The position numbers and the translations under genes were made by a program. Under the pieces are notes generated by a model. The model had not been told where the DNA came from. It did no database searches and was given only the letters and a program-made list of their open reading frames with translations. From Antarctobacter heliothermus (GTDB lineage: Bacteria; Pseudomonadota; Alphaproteobacteria; Rhodobacterales; Rhodobacteraceae), in NCBI RefSeq assembly GCF_002237555.1, contig NZ_CP022540.1:496001-560000 (forward strand): DNA of 64,000 nt, given 5' to 3'. This document shows positions 38,139 through 47,673 of the stretch, one piece after another (the first letter of the stretch is position 1; every line of letters starts with the position of its first letter).

Positions 38139-40217
38139 TCACTGTTTCGACAAGCTGCTAAGGCGGCGGGCAAGTTGATCGCGGGTGAACGGTTTGGAGA
38201 TCAATTCGACATCCGGGTCCAGCTGGCCGTTGTGCACGATCGCGTTCTCTGTGTAGCCAGACATGAAAAGCACTTTGGTCCGGGGCGCGATCTTGCCCGC
38301 CAAATCCGCCAGCCGCGCCCCGTTCAAATTCCCCGGCAGGACGACATCGGTCAGCAAGATGTCATAGGTTTCCTGCCGCAAGAGCTCTGCCGCTGCATCG
38401 CCGGTCAACGCTGTATCGGCGGTGTAGCCAAGCGCCTTTAGCGTGCGTTCGGCGTACAACAGGATCGCCGGATCGTCCTCGACAAGAAGAACATGGCCCG
38501 CGCCCCTTGGTTGGCCGAGTGGCCGGGCATCTGCTGCGTTGGACGTGCGTTTGGGATCGGCGATGTGCCGCGGGAAATACATCTTGACCGTCGTCCCGTG
38601 GCCCTCTTCTGAGTAGATCTTGACGTGCCCGCCGGACTGTTTGACGAAGCCGAACACCATACTCAGGCCAAGCCCGCTGCCTTTGCCTACCCCTTTGGTC
38701 GTGAAGAAGGGCGTAAACGCCTCGCGGACCACGTCAGGTTTCATGCCGGTCCCGGCATCCGAAACCGCCACAAGCACATATTGCCCCGGCAGCACCTCTG
38801 TATGCTGGGCCGCATAGTCGGCATCCAGTCTGGTATTCGCCGTCTCGACCGTCAACTTGCCGCCGCGGGGCATTGCATCCCGCGCGTTGATAACAAGGTT
38901 GAGCACTGCGTTTTCGAATTGGCCCAGATCCAGCCGCGTCTCCCACAGCCCCCCTGCCCCGACCAGTTCAAGGTCCAGATGCTCGCCAATGGACCGGCGC
39001 AACAGAGGGTCCAGATTGCGCAGTACGGTGTTTAGGGAAACGCTCTTTGGCCGCAATGGTTGCTTGCGGGCAAACGACAGCAAGCGTGACGTCAGCGTTG
39101 CCCCCCGCAGCGCCGCATCCCGAACGGCGTTTGCCAACTCAACTTCCGTGGACTCGGTGCCGCACTGGTCAACATGATCCAGTATGAGTTCGGCGTTTCC
39201 GAGAATCGCAGCTAGAATATTATTGAAATCATGCGCAATCCCGCCGGTCAGTTCACCGATGGCCTGTAGCTTTTGGGAATGTCGAAGATCTGCCTCGACG
39301 TTTGCCCGGTTCATCAGGTTGGCAAGCGCTTCGGACAGGATTTCGGCTTCCAGCTTTGCCACCTCGGCTGGCCCGGCTTGTGGCGGGGACAGCAAGATCA
39401 AGCCCCCCTTTGGCGACCCGCCAAGAAACAGCGGCAGAGCGGTGATTTCAGTGAGTTCATAGTCCTCGCCAATGGCGCTTTGGACCGCTTGACGCAGGTC
39501 GTTCAACCGGCTGTCGCGGTGTTTGTCCCAGAGCTCTTCGAACCTGGAGTTCAGAGCGATCGGCGCCTCCGTGTCGATCAAACCCGACACATCACCAGTC
39601 GAGGCCATGATCCGAACGTGTCCCGCATCTTGCCCGATGACAAGCGCGCTGGTGCTGTCACTTGCGGCCACGACCGCGTCAAGCGCATGGTTCAGGTAGT
39701 GCGGATCGCTGACGTCCAATTCGGACATTTGGCGCACGGCAATCAGAGTGCGCTCCAGTTCGACCGCGTTTCTGGAAAGCTGATCCTCGACGGCTTTCCG
39801 ATGCTCGACCTCCAGGTCAAGCGCACTGATCTTTTCGGCCAGCAATCTAAATCGCCGCGACAACTCTGTGTCGCCGGTCAGCTTGACAATCACCCGGGCA
39901 GCCCCGTCCCCGTTCGAGACACGATGCGCCTTGGCGATGATCGCCGCGTTGTCCGACCTGCGCTGCACCCGCGCGATCAGCGGGCTTGAAACCTCTTGCG
40001 CAGTAGAAAGGAACTCTTGCAGTCGGCCATCGTCTGGGTCGAAGACCTGAAAGATCGAGAACCCGTTTTCCGGGTTTTCCCGGGAATCGATGTCCAGCAT
40101 GTCCAGCGCACGCGGGCTTGCAAAGCTGACGCTCTTGGACTTGGGATCGACGACGAGCAACGCCTCATCGGTCAGGGAGACAAATGCCCCGACGGAAAGT
40201 TTCAGATTTTCTGGCAT
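38139..40217 (-). CDS. cytoplasmic hybrid histidine kinase with receiver domain
   Basis: The 692-residue protein has no membrane segment. A PAS-like domain (about residues 10-115) is followed by a linker coil, a GAF-like domain (about 160-300), HisKA with His329 (GGIAHDFNNIL), an ATPase domain with GKGSGLGLS, and a receiver with Asp624 (ILLTDVVLPG). It lies 9 bp downstream of the MetOD1 gene in the same operon, which may supply or sense its signal. Its kinase module resembles that of the convergent neighbour, suggesting related kinases. Targets are unknown. Confidence 0.85.
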   Translation of the reverse strand: MPENLKLSVGAFVSLTDEALLVVDPKSKSVSFASPRALDMLDIDSRENPENGFSIFQVFDPDDGRLQEFLSTAQEVSSPLIARVQRRSDNAAIIAKAHRVSNGDGAARVIVKLTGDTELSRRFRLLAEKISALDLEVEHRKAVEDQLSRNAVELERTLIAVRQMSELDVSDPHYLNHALDAVVAASDSTSALVIGQDAGHVRIMASTGDVSGLIDTEAPIALNSRFEELWDKHRDSRLNDLRQAVQSAIGEDYELTEITALPLFLGGSPKGGLILLSPPQAGPAEVAKLEAEILSEALANLMNRANVEADLRHSQKLQAIGELTGGIAHDFNNILAAILGNAELILDHVDQCGTESTEVELANAVRDAALRGATLTSRLLSFARKQPLRPKSVSLNTVLRNLDPLLRRSIGEHLDLELVGAGGLWETRLDLGQFENAVLNLVINARDAMPRGGKLTVETANTRLDADYAAQHTEVLPGQYVLVAVSDAGTGMKPDVVREAFTPFFTTKGVGKGSGLGLSMVFGFVKQSGGHVKIYSEEGHGTTVKMYFPRHIADPKRTSNAADARPLGQPRGAGHVLLVEDDPAILLYAERTLKALGYTADTALTGDAAAELLRQETYDILLTDVVLPGNLNGARLADLAGKIAPRTKVLFMSGYTENAIVHNGQLDPDVELISKPFTRDQLARRLSSLSKQ

Positions 40218-40226
40218 CGGCGCCGC

Positions 40227-40757
40227 TCAACTCGCTGTTTCAAAGAACTCGGTCTCTTCGCGGTCCGGAATGTCATCGGCCTTTCGGAGTGCGATCACCA
40301 CACGGCAGCGATTGTCACCGCGTGCCATTGCCTCGTCGATCCTGACGCGTGCGTAGCCGAGGTTTTCCGCAGCAATATGACCGAACACGTTTACCGTCAT
40401 GCGACAGAGCGAGTATCTGCCGTTCACCTTGTCACCAAAGGGACAGGCCGAGTTGACCAACGTGATGTGGTCTGCGTCGATGGATTCTATGGAAAATCCA
40501 CCGTCGATCCTTTCCTTGAGGTGGACCAGCGCCGACGCGACCTGCTGTGGGTCCAGCCGGTCGGTGCCAAGGGCCGTGCGGTAATCCTGATTGAGGGCGC
40601 GGCCGATCAAGAGGCCCACATGATTGACGTAGGCTGCGGCCTCACGCTCTCCCACCGTTTCTTCGAGAATGCCGGACAGTCCCCGAATGACTGTCCGCAT
40701 AAATTCGTCCTTGTTTAACCCGGGTGGTGCATCGGATGTGTCAAATGCGGATGACAT
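40227..40757 (-). CDS. methanogen output domain 1 (MetOD1)-like protein
   Basis: The 176-residue soluble protein resembles MetOD1-domain proteins, a predicted ligand-binding output module in signal transduction. The conserved-looking core is ACPFGDKVNGRYSLCRMTV with two Cys. The ATG at 40757 has GGAG 6 nt upstream. It is the first gene of an operon with a hybrid histidine kinase 9 bp downstream, so it may act with that kinase. The family name is from memory of similar annotations and is not certain. Confidence 0.6.
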   Translation of the reverse strand: MSSAFDTSDAPPGLNKDEFMRTVIRGLSGILEETVGEREAAAYVNHVGLLIGRALNQDYRTALGTDRLDPQQVASALVHLKERIDGGFSIESIDADHITLVNSACPFGDKVNGRYSLCRMTVNVFGHIAAENLGYARVRIDEAMARGDNRCRVVIALRKADDIPDREETEFFETAS

Positions 40758-41041
40758 GGCTGGCTCCATCAGGGGTCTCAGAGTTGGCAGTCTATGGACG
40801 TCCACCGACACAAACATATTTTTTCAATATATCAAATAAAATCTGCCCAAAAAATTGACATGCTGTGCGACCCTCTCGTCAGGAGGGTCATTCGGCAGAA
40901 AACCTGACGCATCGCTCCAAAGATCAAGGTTTTGCAAGGCTGTAGACCGCGACGCCACTGCCATCCGCACCCGGGACCGGGCGCAGATGAGTCTTCTCCG
41001 GGCATGAGCCGCGTGCTCTGCCGACGGCTGAGGAAAAGCCG
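40758..41041. other. AT-rich upstream region of the MetOD1-kinase operon
   Basis: About 60 bp (40800-40860) is strikingly AT-rich and should hold the promoter of the reverse-strand operon; TATATT lies near 40828-40833 on the reverse strand. The rest shows no gene. Confidence 0.4.
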
Positions 41042-41467
41042 TTATCTCCGCAACAAGGCCGACAGTTGGTCACATGCCTTGATTGCATTGTCGTATTGTC
41101 CGGACTTCACGAAGGCCGACACTCTGTCGAAGGCCGCACTGGTGCAGATCGGGTCAAGACAAAGGTCCGCGTCGCTCTCCCGGCTCGCGGTCAGGGTGTA
41201 GGATGCGTCACGTTCCGTGGCAAAGGATTTGGTATTGCGACCACTGATGCGGCCGAAATCATAAAACATCCCGCCACTGTCGATCGCCCAGCGCATAGAA
41301 AGCAGGGTCAGAAAGGACCGGAGATCCCCCGCCCCGGCGTCTGGTGCCGTCACGCAGGCAAGTTGCAGCAGGGGCCCAACAACGCCTCGAATCCTGCAGG
41401 CGTATCTATCAGGGTCACCTTCATGTCCACGCGAAACGATCCACCTGTCGAAGACTAAAAATGTGAA
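41042..41467 (-). pseudogene. open frame without a start, probable gene remnant
   Basis: On the reverse strand 141 codons are open between two stops, reading FDRWIVSRGHEGD... to ...QLSALLRR, with good amino-acid balance. No ATG exists near the front; the first usable start is a GTG at 41353, giving 103 residues. The C-terminal part (SAFVKSGQYDNAIKACDQL) has a helical-repeat look. I do not recognise a family. It lies in a decayed stretch with an IS3 remnant, so truncation is likely. Confidence 0.35.
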
Positions 41468-41644
41468 CTACGCAGCCCGAGAGAGCACCTGATCAAAGAC
41501 GCACGCGGCGTCCTCGAATTCACACCCGATCGGGACAGTCAACGCCTGGCGGGCGCCAAAGTATGCACCGACACGGCACAAGTGACCGGCAGGTTCGGGA
41601 TGCCCCCCTGCATCGTCGTATTTTCGCACACACATCTTGGACAA
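41468..41644. other. no feature seen
   Basis: This short stretch between two remnants shows no reading frame with family resemblance. Confidence 0.4.
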
Positions 41645-41908
41645 CTACCCATTTTTATTGGGGCTAGCCTTAGAATTCACTTGCCGGCATGCATCTCGGA
41701 GTAAAGCCGCGATCCGAGGATGCCCGTACCGAAAAAATCTTTTTCGGGTAAGCTTAAACATCTCCACCAACACAAGCTCTACATCTGGCGGATCCACAGG
41801 TGCCCGGCGTTGTGTGGACCGGTGCTGTTTCAGAACGCGGCAAGCGTATCCTTTCGAGACATTCAACGTAGCATGAACATGATCAATACAAACACGGCGA
41901 TGAGCGGC
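41645..41908 (-). mobile_element. IS3-family transposase remnant (orfB N-terminus)
   Basis: On the reverse strand the reading HRRVCIDHVHATLNVSKG, then ACRVLKQHRSTQRRAP, and further on RYGHPRIAALLRD followed by CRQVN, matches the start of IS3-group orfB (usual form SERRACRVLGQHRSTQR...YGYRRIAALLR). Similarity stops after VN, and the frame ends at 41645. Catalytic DDE parts and clear terminal repeats are missing, so this is a short decayed fragment. Confidence 0.7.
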
Positions 41909-42075
41909 GCATAGACGTTTCCCCTTGCAGCTTCGGCCAAGAAAAGCTGCTCCAGCCTCTGTTCAGTCCCGCCTATCTGGCCGATCGCATCCAGACGCGC
42001 CGTGCCTTGCCCCGTCAGAACCTCAACCTCTGTAACGTCGGGCCAATCTCTTCTGGCTTTGGTCGCTCAGTCGCT
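41863..42075 (-). pseudogene. open frame with hydrophobic tail, possible relic
   Basis: A 70-codon frame without a start codon runs between two stops on the reverse strand and overlaps the IS3 remnant in another frame. It has a leucine-zipper-like part (RLEQLFLAEAARGN) and a hydrophobic end (LIAVFVLIMFMLR). It could be the end of the IS3 orfA or chance. Confidence 0.2.
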
Positions 42076-42413
42076 ATGTGTTTCCACCGTTTTAATAAAC
42101 ATCGCGGGGGCCCATATCGGTAGGGAGGACCGCTTCCGACAATTGTCAGCCGAATGGCAACAAAGCACACGATGCCTTGGTCCAGGTTATGCAATTGGCA
42201 TGCCGCTGCGAATCTGGCGCGATCCTCGGAAGCGTCCGCTATTTCAGACTAGGTTTGCTCCTGCCCGGATGGCTGGGCGCGGTGGTTGGCTGAGCACGAA
42301 AGGCACCGCATGTGTTGCCCACAGCGATCCGCCCTGACATGATCGATCTGGTCCTGATTTCCGGTTTCAAAAACTGGCAGAACACCGAATTGCAGCGTTA
42401 AGGGGCAAGAGCG
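42076..42413. other. intergenic region upstream of the phosphatase gene
   Basis: No gene is seen. The last bases contain AAGGGG, the ribosome site of the next gene. Confidence 0.45.
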
Positions 42414-43199
42414 ATGGAACACGCTAAGAAAGATCTGGCGGTGGAAATTTGTCGGGCTGCGGGCCGCGCGGCCCTTACCTATTTCAAAGATCGCTCCACC
42501 CTGATTGTGGACAAAAAGGGCGATCAGGACTGGGTCAGCGAGGCGGATCGGAATGTCGAAACCCTGATCCGGGAACATCTGAATGCCGCCTGCCCCGACG
42601 ATGGCATCGTTGGCGAGGAACAGGCCAGACAAACCGGGACAAGCGGGTTTGTCTGGGTCATTGATCCCATCGACGGCACCACAAATTTCGTCAACGGTCT
42701 TCCGGCGTGGACGATCGTGCTTGCGGGTGTGTTTCAGGGGCAAACAGTGGTCGGCGTGATCCACGATCCGATCCATGATGAGACGTTTGTCGCCGTTCGC
42801 GGCGGCGGGGCGACACTCAACGGCCTTCCGATCCGGGTGGCGGATGGCGTTCCACTGTCAAGCGGCACTGTCGCGGTCGGCTACTCCAATCGTGTTGCGC
42901 CAGAAAACGTCCTGCCTATTGTCTCTGCGTTGGTGTCAGAGGGGGCCATGTTCCACCGCAACGCCTCTGGTGCTCTGTCCTTGGCCTATGTCGCCGCTGG
43001 ACGGCTGTTGGGGTATTTGGAAGAACATATGAACGCTTGGGATTGCCTTGCCGGGCAGCTGTTGATTGCAGAGGCAGGCGGCAGAATAGAAGAGCAGGAT
43101 GCGGATGCGATGATTGCCGACGGGGGGCGCGTCGTCGTCGGGACGCTTGACGTGTTTGACGCCTTGCAGGCCATGGCGAATGAGGCCTGGTTGACATGA
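42414..43199 (+). CDS. inositol monophosphatase family protein
   Basis: The 261-residue protein belongs to the Mg-dependent, Li-sensitive phosphatase family (SuhB, CysQ, HisN). The metal motif DPIDGTTNFVNG (Asp84, Asp87), an upstream GEEQ motif and the WDCLAG motif near residue 208 are all present. Substrates across the family include inositol phosphate, 3'-phosphoadenosine 5'-phosphate and histidinol phosphate. The sequence does not decide among them. It is convergent with an AfuABC-like transporter operon, 97 bp away, so the two may share a role in phosphoester use. Confidence 0.88.
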   Translation: MEHAKKDLAVEICRAAGRAALTYFKDRSTLIVDKKGDQDWVSEADRNVETLIREHLNAACPDDGIVGEEQARQTGTSGFVWVIDPIDGTTNFVNGLPAWTIVLAGVFQGQTVVGVIHDPIHDETFVAVRGGGATLNGLPIRVADGVPLSSGTVAVGYSNRVAPENVLPIVSALVSEGAMFHRNASGALSLAYVAAGRLLGYLEEHMNAWDCLAGQLLIAEAGGRIEEQDADAMIADGGRVVVGTLDVFDALQAMANEAWLT

Positions 43200-43296
43200 T
43201 CCTGTCGACTGAGCCCCGACCCGATCCCGCCCCATAGGGCGTTTCAAGGGCGCTCCTTTGCCCCCGGCGCAGCAAACCGCTGGCGGCGACGGGGTA

Positions 43297-44370
43297 TCAG
43301 CTTTCCGGCAACAGAACCGGCCCCTTGCCCGCAAAGGACATGCGGACGGCGCGCCCCACAAGCAGCGGCTCATCGACCTCATCCTGAACGGCAAAAACCT
43401 GACCAAAGCCGCCCTCAAGGGTGTATTCCATCCGCTCGCCCACATAGGTCGCCTTGGCAATCGTTGCGGGAATACCCTCATCGTCGCCGATCCGCAGGCG
43501 TGAGGGACGGACCGCTAGGGTGGCAGGACCAGCAGACAAACCGCGCGACGGCAGTGTGTGGCGATAGCCCTCAATGTCGATGGTTGCCATGTCCCCCTCG
43601 ACTGCAACAATCTGGCAGGCGATCAGGTTCGCCTCGCCGATGAAATCGGCGACAAAGCGGTCCTTGGGCGCTTCGTACAGATCCCGCGGTGTGCCGATCT
43701 GGGCAATGGCCGCGTTGCGCATCACGACAATCTGGTCAGAGACCGCCAGAGCCTCTTCCTGATCATGGGTGACGTAGACCACGGTCAGACCAAGATCCTT
43801 CTGGATGGCGCGAATATCCTCACGCACCTGACGGCGCAGCTTGGCATCAAGGTTGGACAGCGGCTCATCAAACAGCAGAACCTGCGGTTCCAGCACCAGC
43901 GCCCGCGCCACGGCGACGCGCTGTTGCTGACCGCCCGACAGCTCGCTTGGCAGCCGGTCGTCATACCCTTTGAGCCCAACCAGTTCGAGACCGTGCAGTG
44001 CGCGGCTGCGCGCCTCTGCCTTGTCGAAGCCGGAAAAGGTCAGCCCATATCTGACGTTTTCCAGCACGGTCATATGGGGAAACAGCGCATAGGACTGAAA
44101 GACCATCGACACGTCCCGATCTGTCGCGGGCAGTTTGGTCACGTCGCGATCCCCGATCAGGATGCGGCCCGTGGTCGCCATCTCAAGCCCCGCAATCATG
44201 CGCAGGGTTGTCGTCTTGCCGCAGCCCGACGGCCCTAGCAGCGTCACCAGTTGCCCGGCCTCGACGTGCAGGTCGATGTTGTCCACCGCGACGACATCCT
44301 TGCCGAACCGCTTGGACACGCCTTCGAACCGGACAGGTGCGGCTTTGCTGCTGATTTTCGCGTCGCTCAT
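43297..44370 (-). CDS. ABC transporter ATP-binding protein (AfuC/FbpC/PotA type)
   Basis: The 357-residue ATPase has Walker A GPSGCGKTT (residues 46-54), signature LSGGQQQRVAVARAL, Walker B LLFDEPLSNLD and a C-terminal TOBE-like regulatory domain (about 270-357). It is the third gene of a binding protein-permease-ATPase operon and overlaps the permease by 4 bp. Annotation pipelines usually call such genes iron(III) or spermidine/putrescine importers. Confidence 0.9.
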   Translation of the reverse strand: MSDAKISSKAAPVRFEGVSKRFGKDVVAVDNIDLHVEAGQLVTLLGPSGCGKTTTLRMIAGLEMATTGRILIGDRDVTKLPATDRDVSMVFQSYALFPHMTVLENVRYGLTFSGFDKAEARSRALHGLELVGLKGYDDRLPSELSGGQQQRVAVARALVLEPQVLLFDEPLSNLDAKLRRQVREDIRAIQKDLGLTVVYVTHDQEEALAVSDQIVVMRNAAIAQIGTPRDLYEAPKDRFVADFIGEANLIACQIVAVEGDMATIDIEGYRHTLPSRGLSAGPATLAVRPSRLRIGDDEGIPATIAKATYVGERMEYTLEGGFGQVFAVQDEVDEPLLVGRAVRMSFAGKGPVLLPES

Positions 44371-46586
44371 GTCGATTTCCCCGATCCGTGTTGGGTGCGT
44401 CGCCCGATCTGCACCCGGCCCACCACGATTTGCAGCAACCCGACGGCGGCCAGCATGACGAAGATCAGCGTGGTGGAATAGGCGATGGCAAGGCCGTAGT
44501 CGTTATTTTCGACGCGCCCGATAATATAGCTGGTGGCCATGTCGTATTCGGCCGACACAAGAAAGATCACCGCCGAAATGGCCGTCATTGCCCGCACAAA
44601 GCTATAGACCAGCGCCGCAAGGATCGCCGGACGCAGAAGTGGCAAGATCACACGGCGGAAAGTCTGCCAAGAATTCGCCCCCAGCGTCAGCGAGCTTTCG
44701 TCCAGAGACTTGTCCAACTGGCTCATCGAGGCGATGCCCGCACGCACGCCCACCGGCATGTTGCGGAAGATGAAGCTGATCACAAGGATGATGCCGGTGC
44801 CGGTGATCTCTATCGGCGGCACATTGAAGGCAAGGATATAGCTGACGCCGATCACCGTGCCGGGAATGGCAAAGGACAGCATCGTGCCGAACTCGAACGC
44901 GTTTTTGCCCGCGAATGTCTGGCGTGTCAGCAGGTAGGCCGTGATCAACCCCACCGCGGCGGTCAGTGGCGCGGCGATGGCGGCAATGGTGATCGTGGTC
45001 CAGAAACTGTCCCAAGCGGCCCCGGTCCAGCGAATGCCTTCGGCCTCGAACCTCACAGAAAAGGCGGTGACATAGTGCTTGAACGTCAGCGTGTTGTTGA
45101 CGCCCCAGAGGTCGACGACGCTGCCGTAAATGATCATGATATAGACCAGCGCCGTGAACAGCGCCCAGCCCAGCGCGACAGCCATCACAGGGATCGCCAG
45201 CCCGCTTGGCATCAGGGGATGCACGCCTGCGTCACCCTTGCCCGAAACGGTTGTATAGCTCTTTTTGCCCAGCCAGGCGCGTTGCGCGTAAAACGCCGAG
45301 AGCGTGAAGAACAGCAGAACCATCGCCAGAACAGCGGCGCGTCCCTGATCGTATTGCGCGCCGACGATGGCAAAGAAAATCTCTGTCGACAGCACGTCGA
45401 AGTTGCCGCCCAGAACGAGCGGATTGCCGAAATCGGCCATGCTTTCGATGAAGCCTAGCAGAAACGCATTGGCGAGGCCCGGGCGCATCAGCGGCAAGGA
45501 CACGGTGCGGAACACCTGCCATTTGTTGGCGCGCAGCGTTTGCGCGGCTTCTTCCATCGAGGGGCTGACGCCTTCGACGACGCCAATCAGCACGAGGAAT
45601 GCGATAGGGGTAAACGCCAGTGTCTGCGCGATCAGCACGCCGGGCAGACCATATAGCCACCGTGTGGGTCGCACCCCCAATAGATCGGCAATATAGACGG
45701 TCACGGTGCCGGACAGACCGAACAGCAGGATCAGCGCCAAGCCGATGACAAAGGGCGGCGTGATGATCGGTAGAACTGTCAGCGCCCGCAGCGCGCGCTT
45801 GTAGCGAAACCCGGACCGGGTAACGACAAGGGCAAAGGCAAGGCCAAGGACCGTGGTGAGAAAGCCCACCGCAATGGCCAGAAAGAGTGAGTTCCAGGCA
45901 ACCCCGCAACGTGCGCCCCACAGGCAGCCCAAACCCCAGAGCCGGTTGTCCATGAACTTGGCAAAGAAGACGGATACGGAATAGCTGCCCTCTTCGGTGA
46001 CGAAGGCGGCAAACAGCATTTTGGCGATCGGAAAAAACACAAATGCAGTGACGATCACGATGATGCCGCCAATCGCGCTGACGACAAAGACATCGCCATT
46101 GATCGCGCCGCGTGCTGCGATGCCTTGGGTGAACAGAAACAAAAAGGCCGTGGCACAGATCATCGCGCCGTAGCCCATGCCAAACTGCCGGTCGCCCAGA
46201 TCGCCGAACAGCGCGGTCAGCCACTCAAAGGTGAACCCGCGAATGCCGATGCCAAAGCCCTGGGCAATCAGCCAGCCAAAGCCAAGCGCCCCGGTCAGGA
46301 TCAGAATACGCGCAAACAGCGGATCAGATTTCAACCGGCCCAGCACCAGCAACGGCAAGGCCAGCGGGATCACCAAAGGCGCCAGCCACAGCTTTTCACC
46401 CTGTGCGACCAGAAACGCGGCCGGGGCGAAATCCTCATCGAAGGGATAGCCATTCAGCAGCCACTCAAACGACCAAAAACCGTCCTCGACCACGTACCAG
46501 GGCAGGATGCAGAACCCGACCCACCCGGCGATGATCCAGAAGATCAGTACCGGATGGGTGGTCCGCTCACTTGCGGCAACCTGCAT
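44367..46586 (-). CDS. ABC transporter permease, fused two-domain (AfuB/FbpB-like)
   Basis: The 739-residue inner-membrane protein has two consecutive transport domains, each with an EAA loop (MEEAAQTLRANKWQVFR and LDESSLTLGANSWQTFR). About 200 residues of extra membrane segments precede them. This extra length resembles AfuB (about 690 residues) rather than plain FbpB (about 500). It forms the channel for the binding protein encoded 3 bp upstream. The family name does not settle the substrate: Fe3+ and sugar phosphates are both known for relatives. Confidence 0.85.
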   Translation of the reverse strand: MQVAASERTTHPVLIFWIIAGWVGFCILPWYVVEDGFWSFEWLLNGYPFDEDFAPAAFLVAQGEKLWLAPLVIPLALPLLVLGRLKSDPLFARILILTGALGFGWLIAQGFGIGIRGFTFEWLTALFGDLGDRQFGMGYGAMICATAFLFLFTQGIAARGAINGDVFVVSAIGGIIVIVTAFVFFPIAKMLFAAFVTEEGSYSVSVFFAKFMDNRLWGLGCLWGARCGVAWNSLFLAIAVGFLTTVLGLAFALVVTRSGFRYKRALRALTVLPIITPPFVIGLALILLFGLSGTVTVYIADLLGVRPTRWLYGLPGVLIAQTLAFTPIAFLVLIGVVEGVSPSMEEAAQTLRANKWQVFRTVSLPLMRPGLANAFLLGFIESMADFGNPLVLGGNFDVLSTEIFFAIVGAQYDQGRAAVLAMVLLFFTLSAFYAQRAWLGKKSYTTVSGKGDAGVHPLMPSGLAIPVMAVALGWALFTALVYIMIIYGSVVDLWGVNNTLTFKHYVTAFSVRFEAEGIRWTGAAWDSFWTTITIAAIAAPLTAAVGLITAYLLTRQTFAGKNAFEFGTMLSFAIPGTVIGVSYILAFNVPPIEITGTGIILVISFIFRNMPVGVRAGIASMSQLDKSLDESSLTLGANSWQTFRRVILPLLRPAILAALVYSFVRAMTAISAVIFLVSAEYDMATSYIIGRVENNDYGLAIAYSTTLIFVMLAAVGLLQIVVGRVQIGRRTQHGSGKST

Positions 46587-46589
46587 GGG

Positions 46590-47615
46590 TTACTGCGGCA
46601 GAACCGAGACGTCTTCGTCCCATTTCTGGAGCAGGCGCTTGCGCTCATCCGACGACCCGTATTTCACAAAGTCGTAGTCAATCAGCTTGATGCTGGCCAT
46701 GTCGGGCGCCTTGTCCGAGGTCTTGGCCCCCTTGTTGGACGGCACCTGAAAGGCGTTGACCTCAAGCGCGAGGTTCTGCGCGTCGACTGACAGCGCCCAG
46801 TCATAGAACTGTTTGGCCTCGTCCATGTTGCGCGCGCCTTTGACGATCGACATGGAGCCGATTTCATAGCCGGTGCCCTCACACGGGGCGACAACCTTGA
46901 TCGGGAAACCGGCGACGGCCTGCGCCACAGCATCATGCATGAAGACGATGCCGATTGTGCTTTCGCCACGTCCCGCCGCCTTGATCGGGGCAGAGCCGGA
47001 TTTGGTGTACTGGTTTATGTTGGCATGAAGGCCCTTCATGAACTCAAAGCCCTCATCCTCGCCAAAGATCTGAATGATCGAGGCAAGCGTGGTGTAGGCC
47101 GTACCGGACGAGTTGGGGTTCGCCATCTGGACATGCTGCTTGTACTCGGGCTTTAGCAGATCCTTCCAGCAGGACGGTTCCGGCAGATTGTTCGCGGCCA
47201 GCAGATCGGTGTTGTAGCCATAGCCCAGCGCGCCAGAGTAGATGCCGATGGTCCTGTTTCCCGCGCTTTCGGCCTGACTGATGGCCCAGTCATGCAACTG
47301 GTCGCGCATGGGTGACAAGTACTCTTCGGTGAGGCCCTCTTCGGCGGCCTGCAAATGCGGATCGCCGGTGCCGCCCCACCAGACATCGCCCTTGGGGTTC
47401 ACCGCTTCGGCGCGGATCTGGGCAAAGGTCTCACCCGAGGATTTGCGAGTCATGTTGACGTCAATGCCGGTTGCGTCCTCAAAACCGCGGGCCATGACTT
47501 GGCACCATTCTTCCTGCGCGCTGCAATAGAACGTCAGCTTGTCCGCGTAGGACGCCGAAACGGACGCCGAAAGCGCAATCAGCGATCCGGCCAATGTAAG
47601 TGTGGTTTTCTTCAT
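46590..47615 (-). CDS. ABC transporter substrate-binding protein (AfuA/FbpA-like)
   Basis: The 341-residue exported protein has a signal peptide (cleavage near residue 24, SYA-DK) and a type II periplasmic binding fold of the SBP_bac_1/6 group (LTFYCSAQEEWCQVMARGFE, SSGETFAQIRAEA, PNSSGTAYTTLA). The paired Tyr residues used by FbpA to hold Fe3+ are not obvious near the C-terminus. AfuA, a close relative by layout, is known to bind hexose phosphates. The start has GGAGG upstream. It is the first gene of the operon, 58 bp after the NUDIX gene. Confidence 0.82.
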   Translation of the reverse strand: MKKTTLTLAGSLIALSASVSASYADKLTFYCSAQEEWCQVMARGFEDATGIDVNMTRKSSGETFAQIRAEAVNPKGDVWWGGTGDPHLQAAEEGLTEEYLSPMRDQLHDWAISQAESAGNRTIGIYSGALGYGYNTDLLAANNLPEPSCWKDLLKPEYKQHVQMANPNSSGTAYTTLASIIQIFGEDEGFEFMKGLHANINQYTKSGSAPIKAAGRGESTIGIVFMHDAVAQAVAGFPIKVVAPCEGTGYEIGSMSIVKGARNMDEAKQFYDWALSVDAQNLALEVNAFQVPSNKGAKTSDKAPDMASIKLIDYDFVKYGSSDERKRLLQKWDEDVSVLPQ

Positions 47616-47673
47616 GTCTTTCCTCCCAGAAATGAACTCTTGCCGGTTTGCCCGGCTTATAGTCTGCACGTCC

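Noticed and set aside
40854..40859. Perfect -35 box TTGACA on the forward strand
   Set aside because: No -10 element lies at 16-18 bp, and the nearest forward-strand gene is 1.5 kb away.
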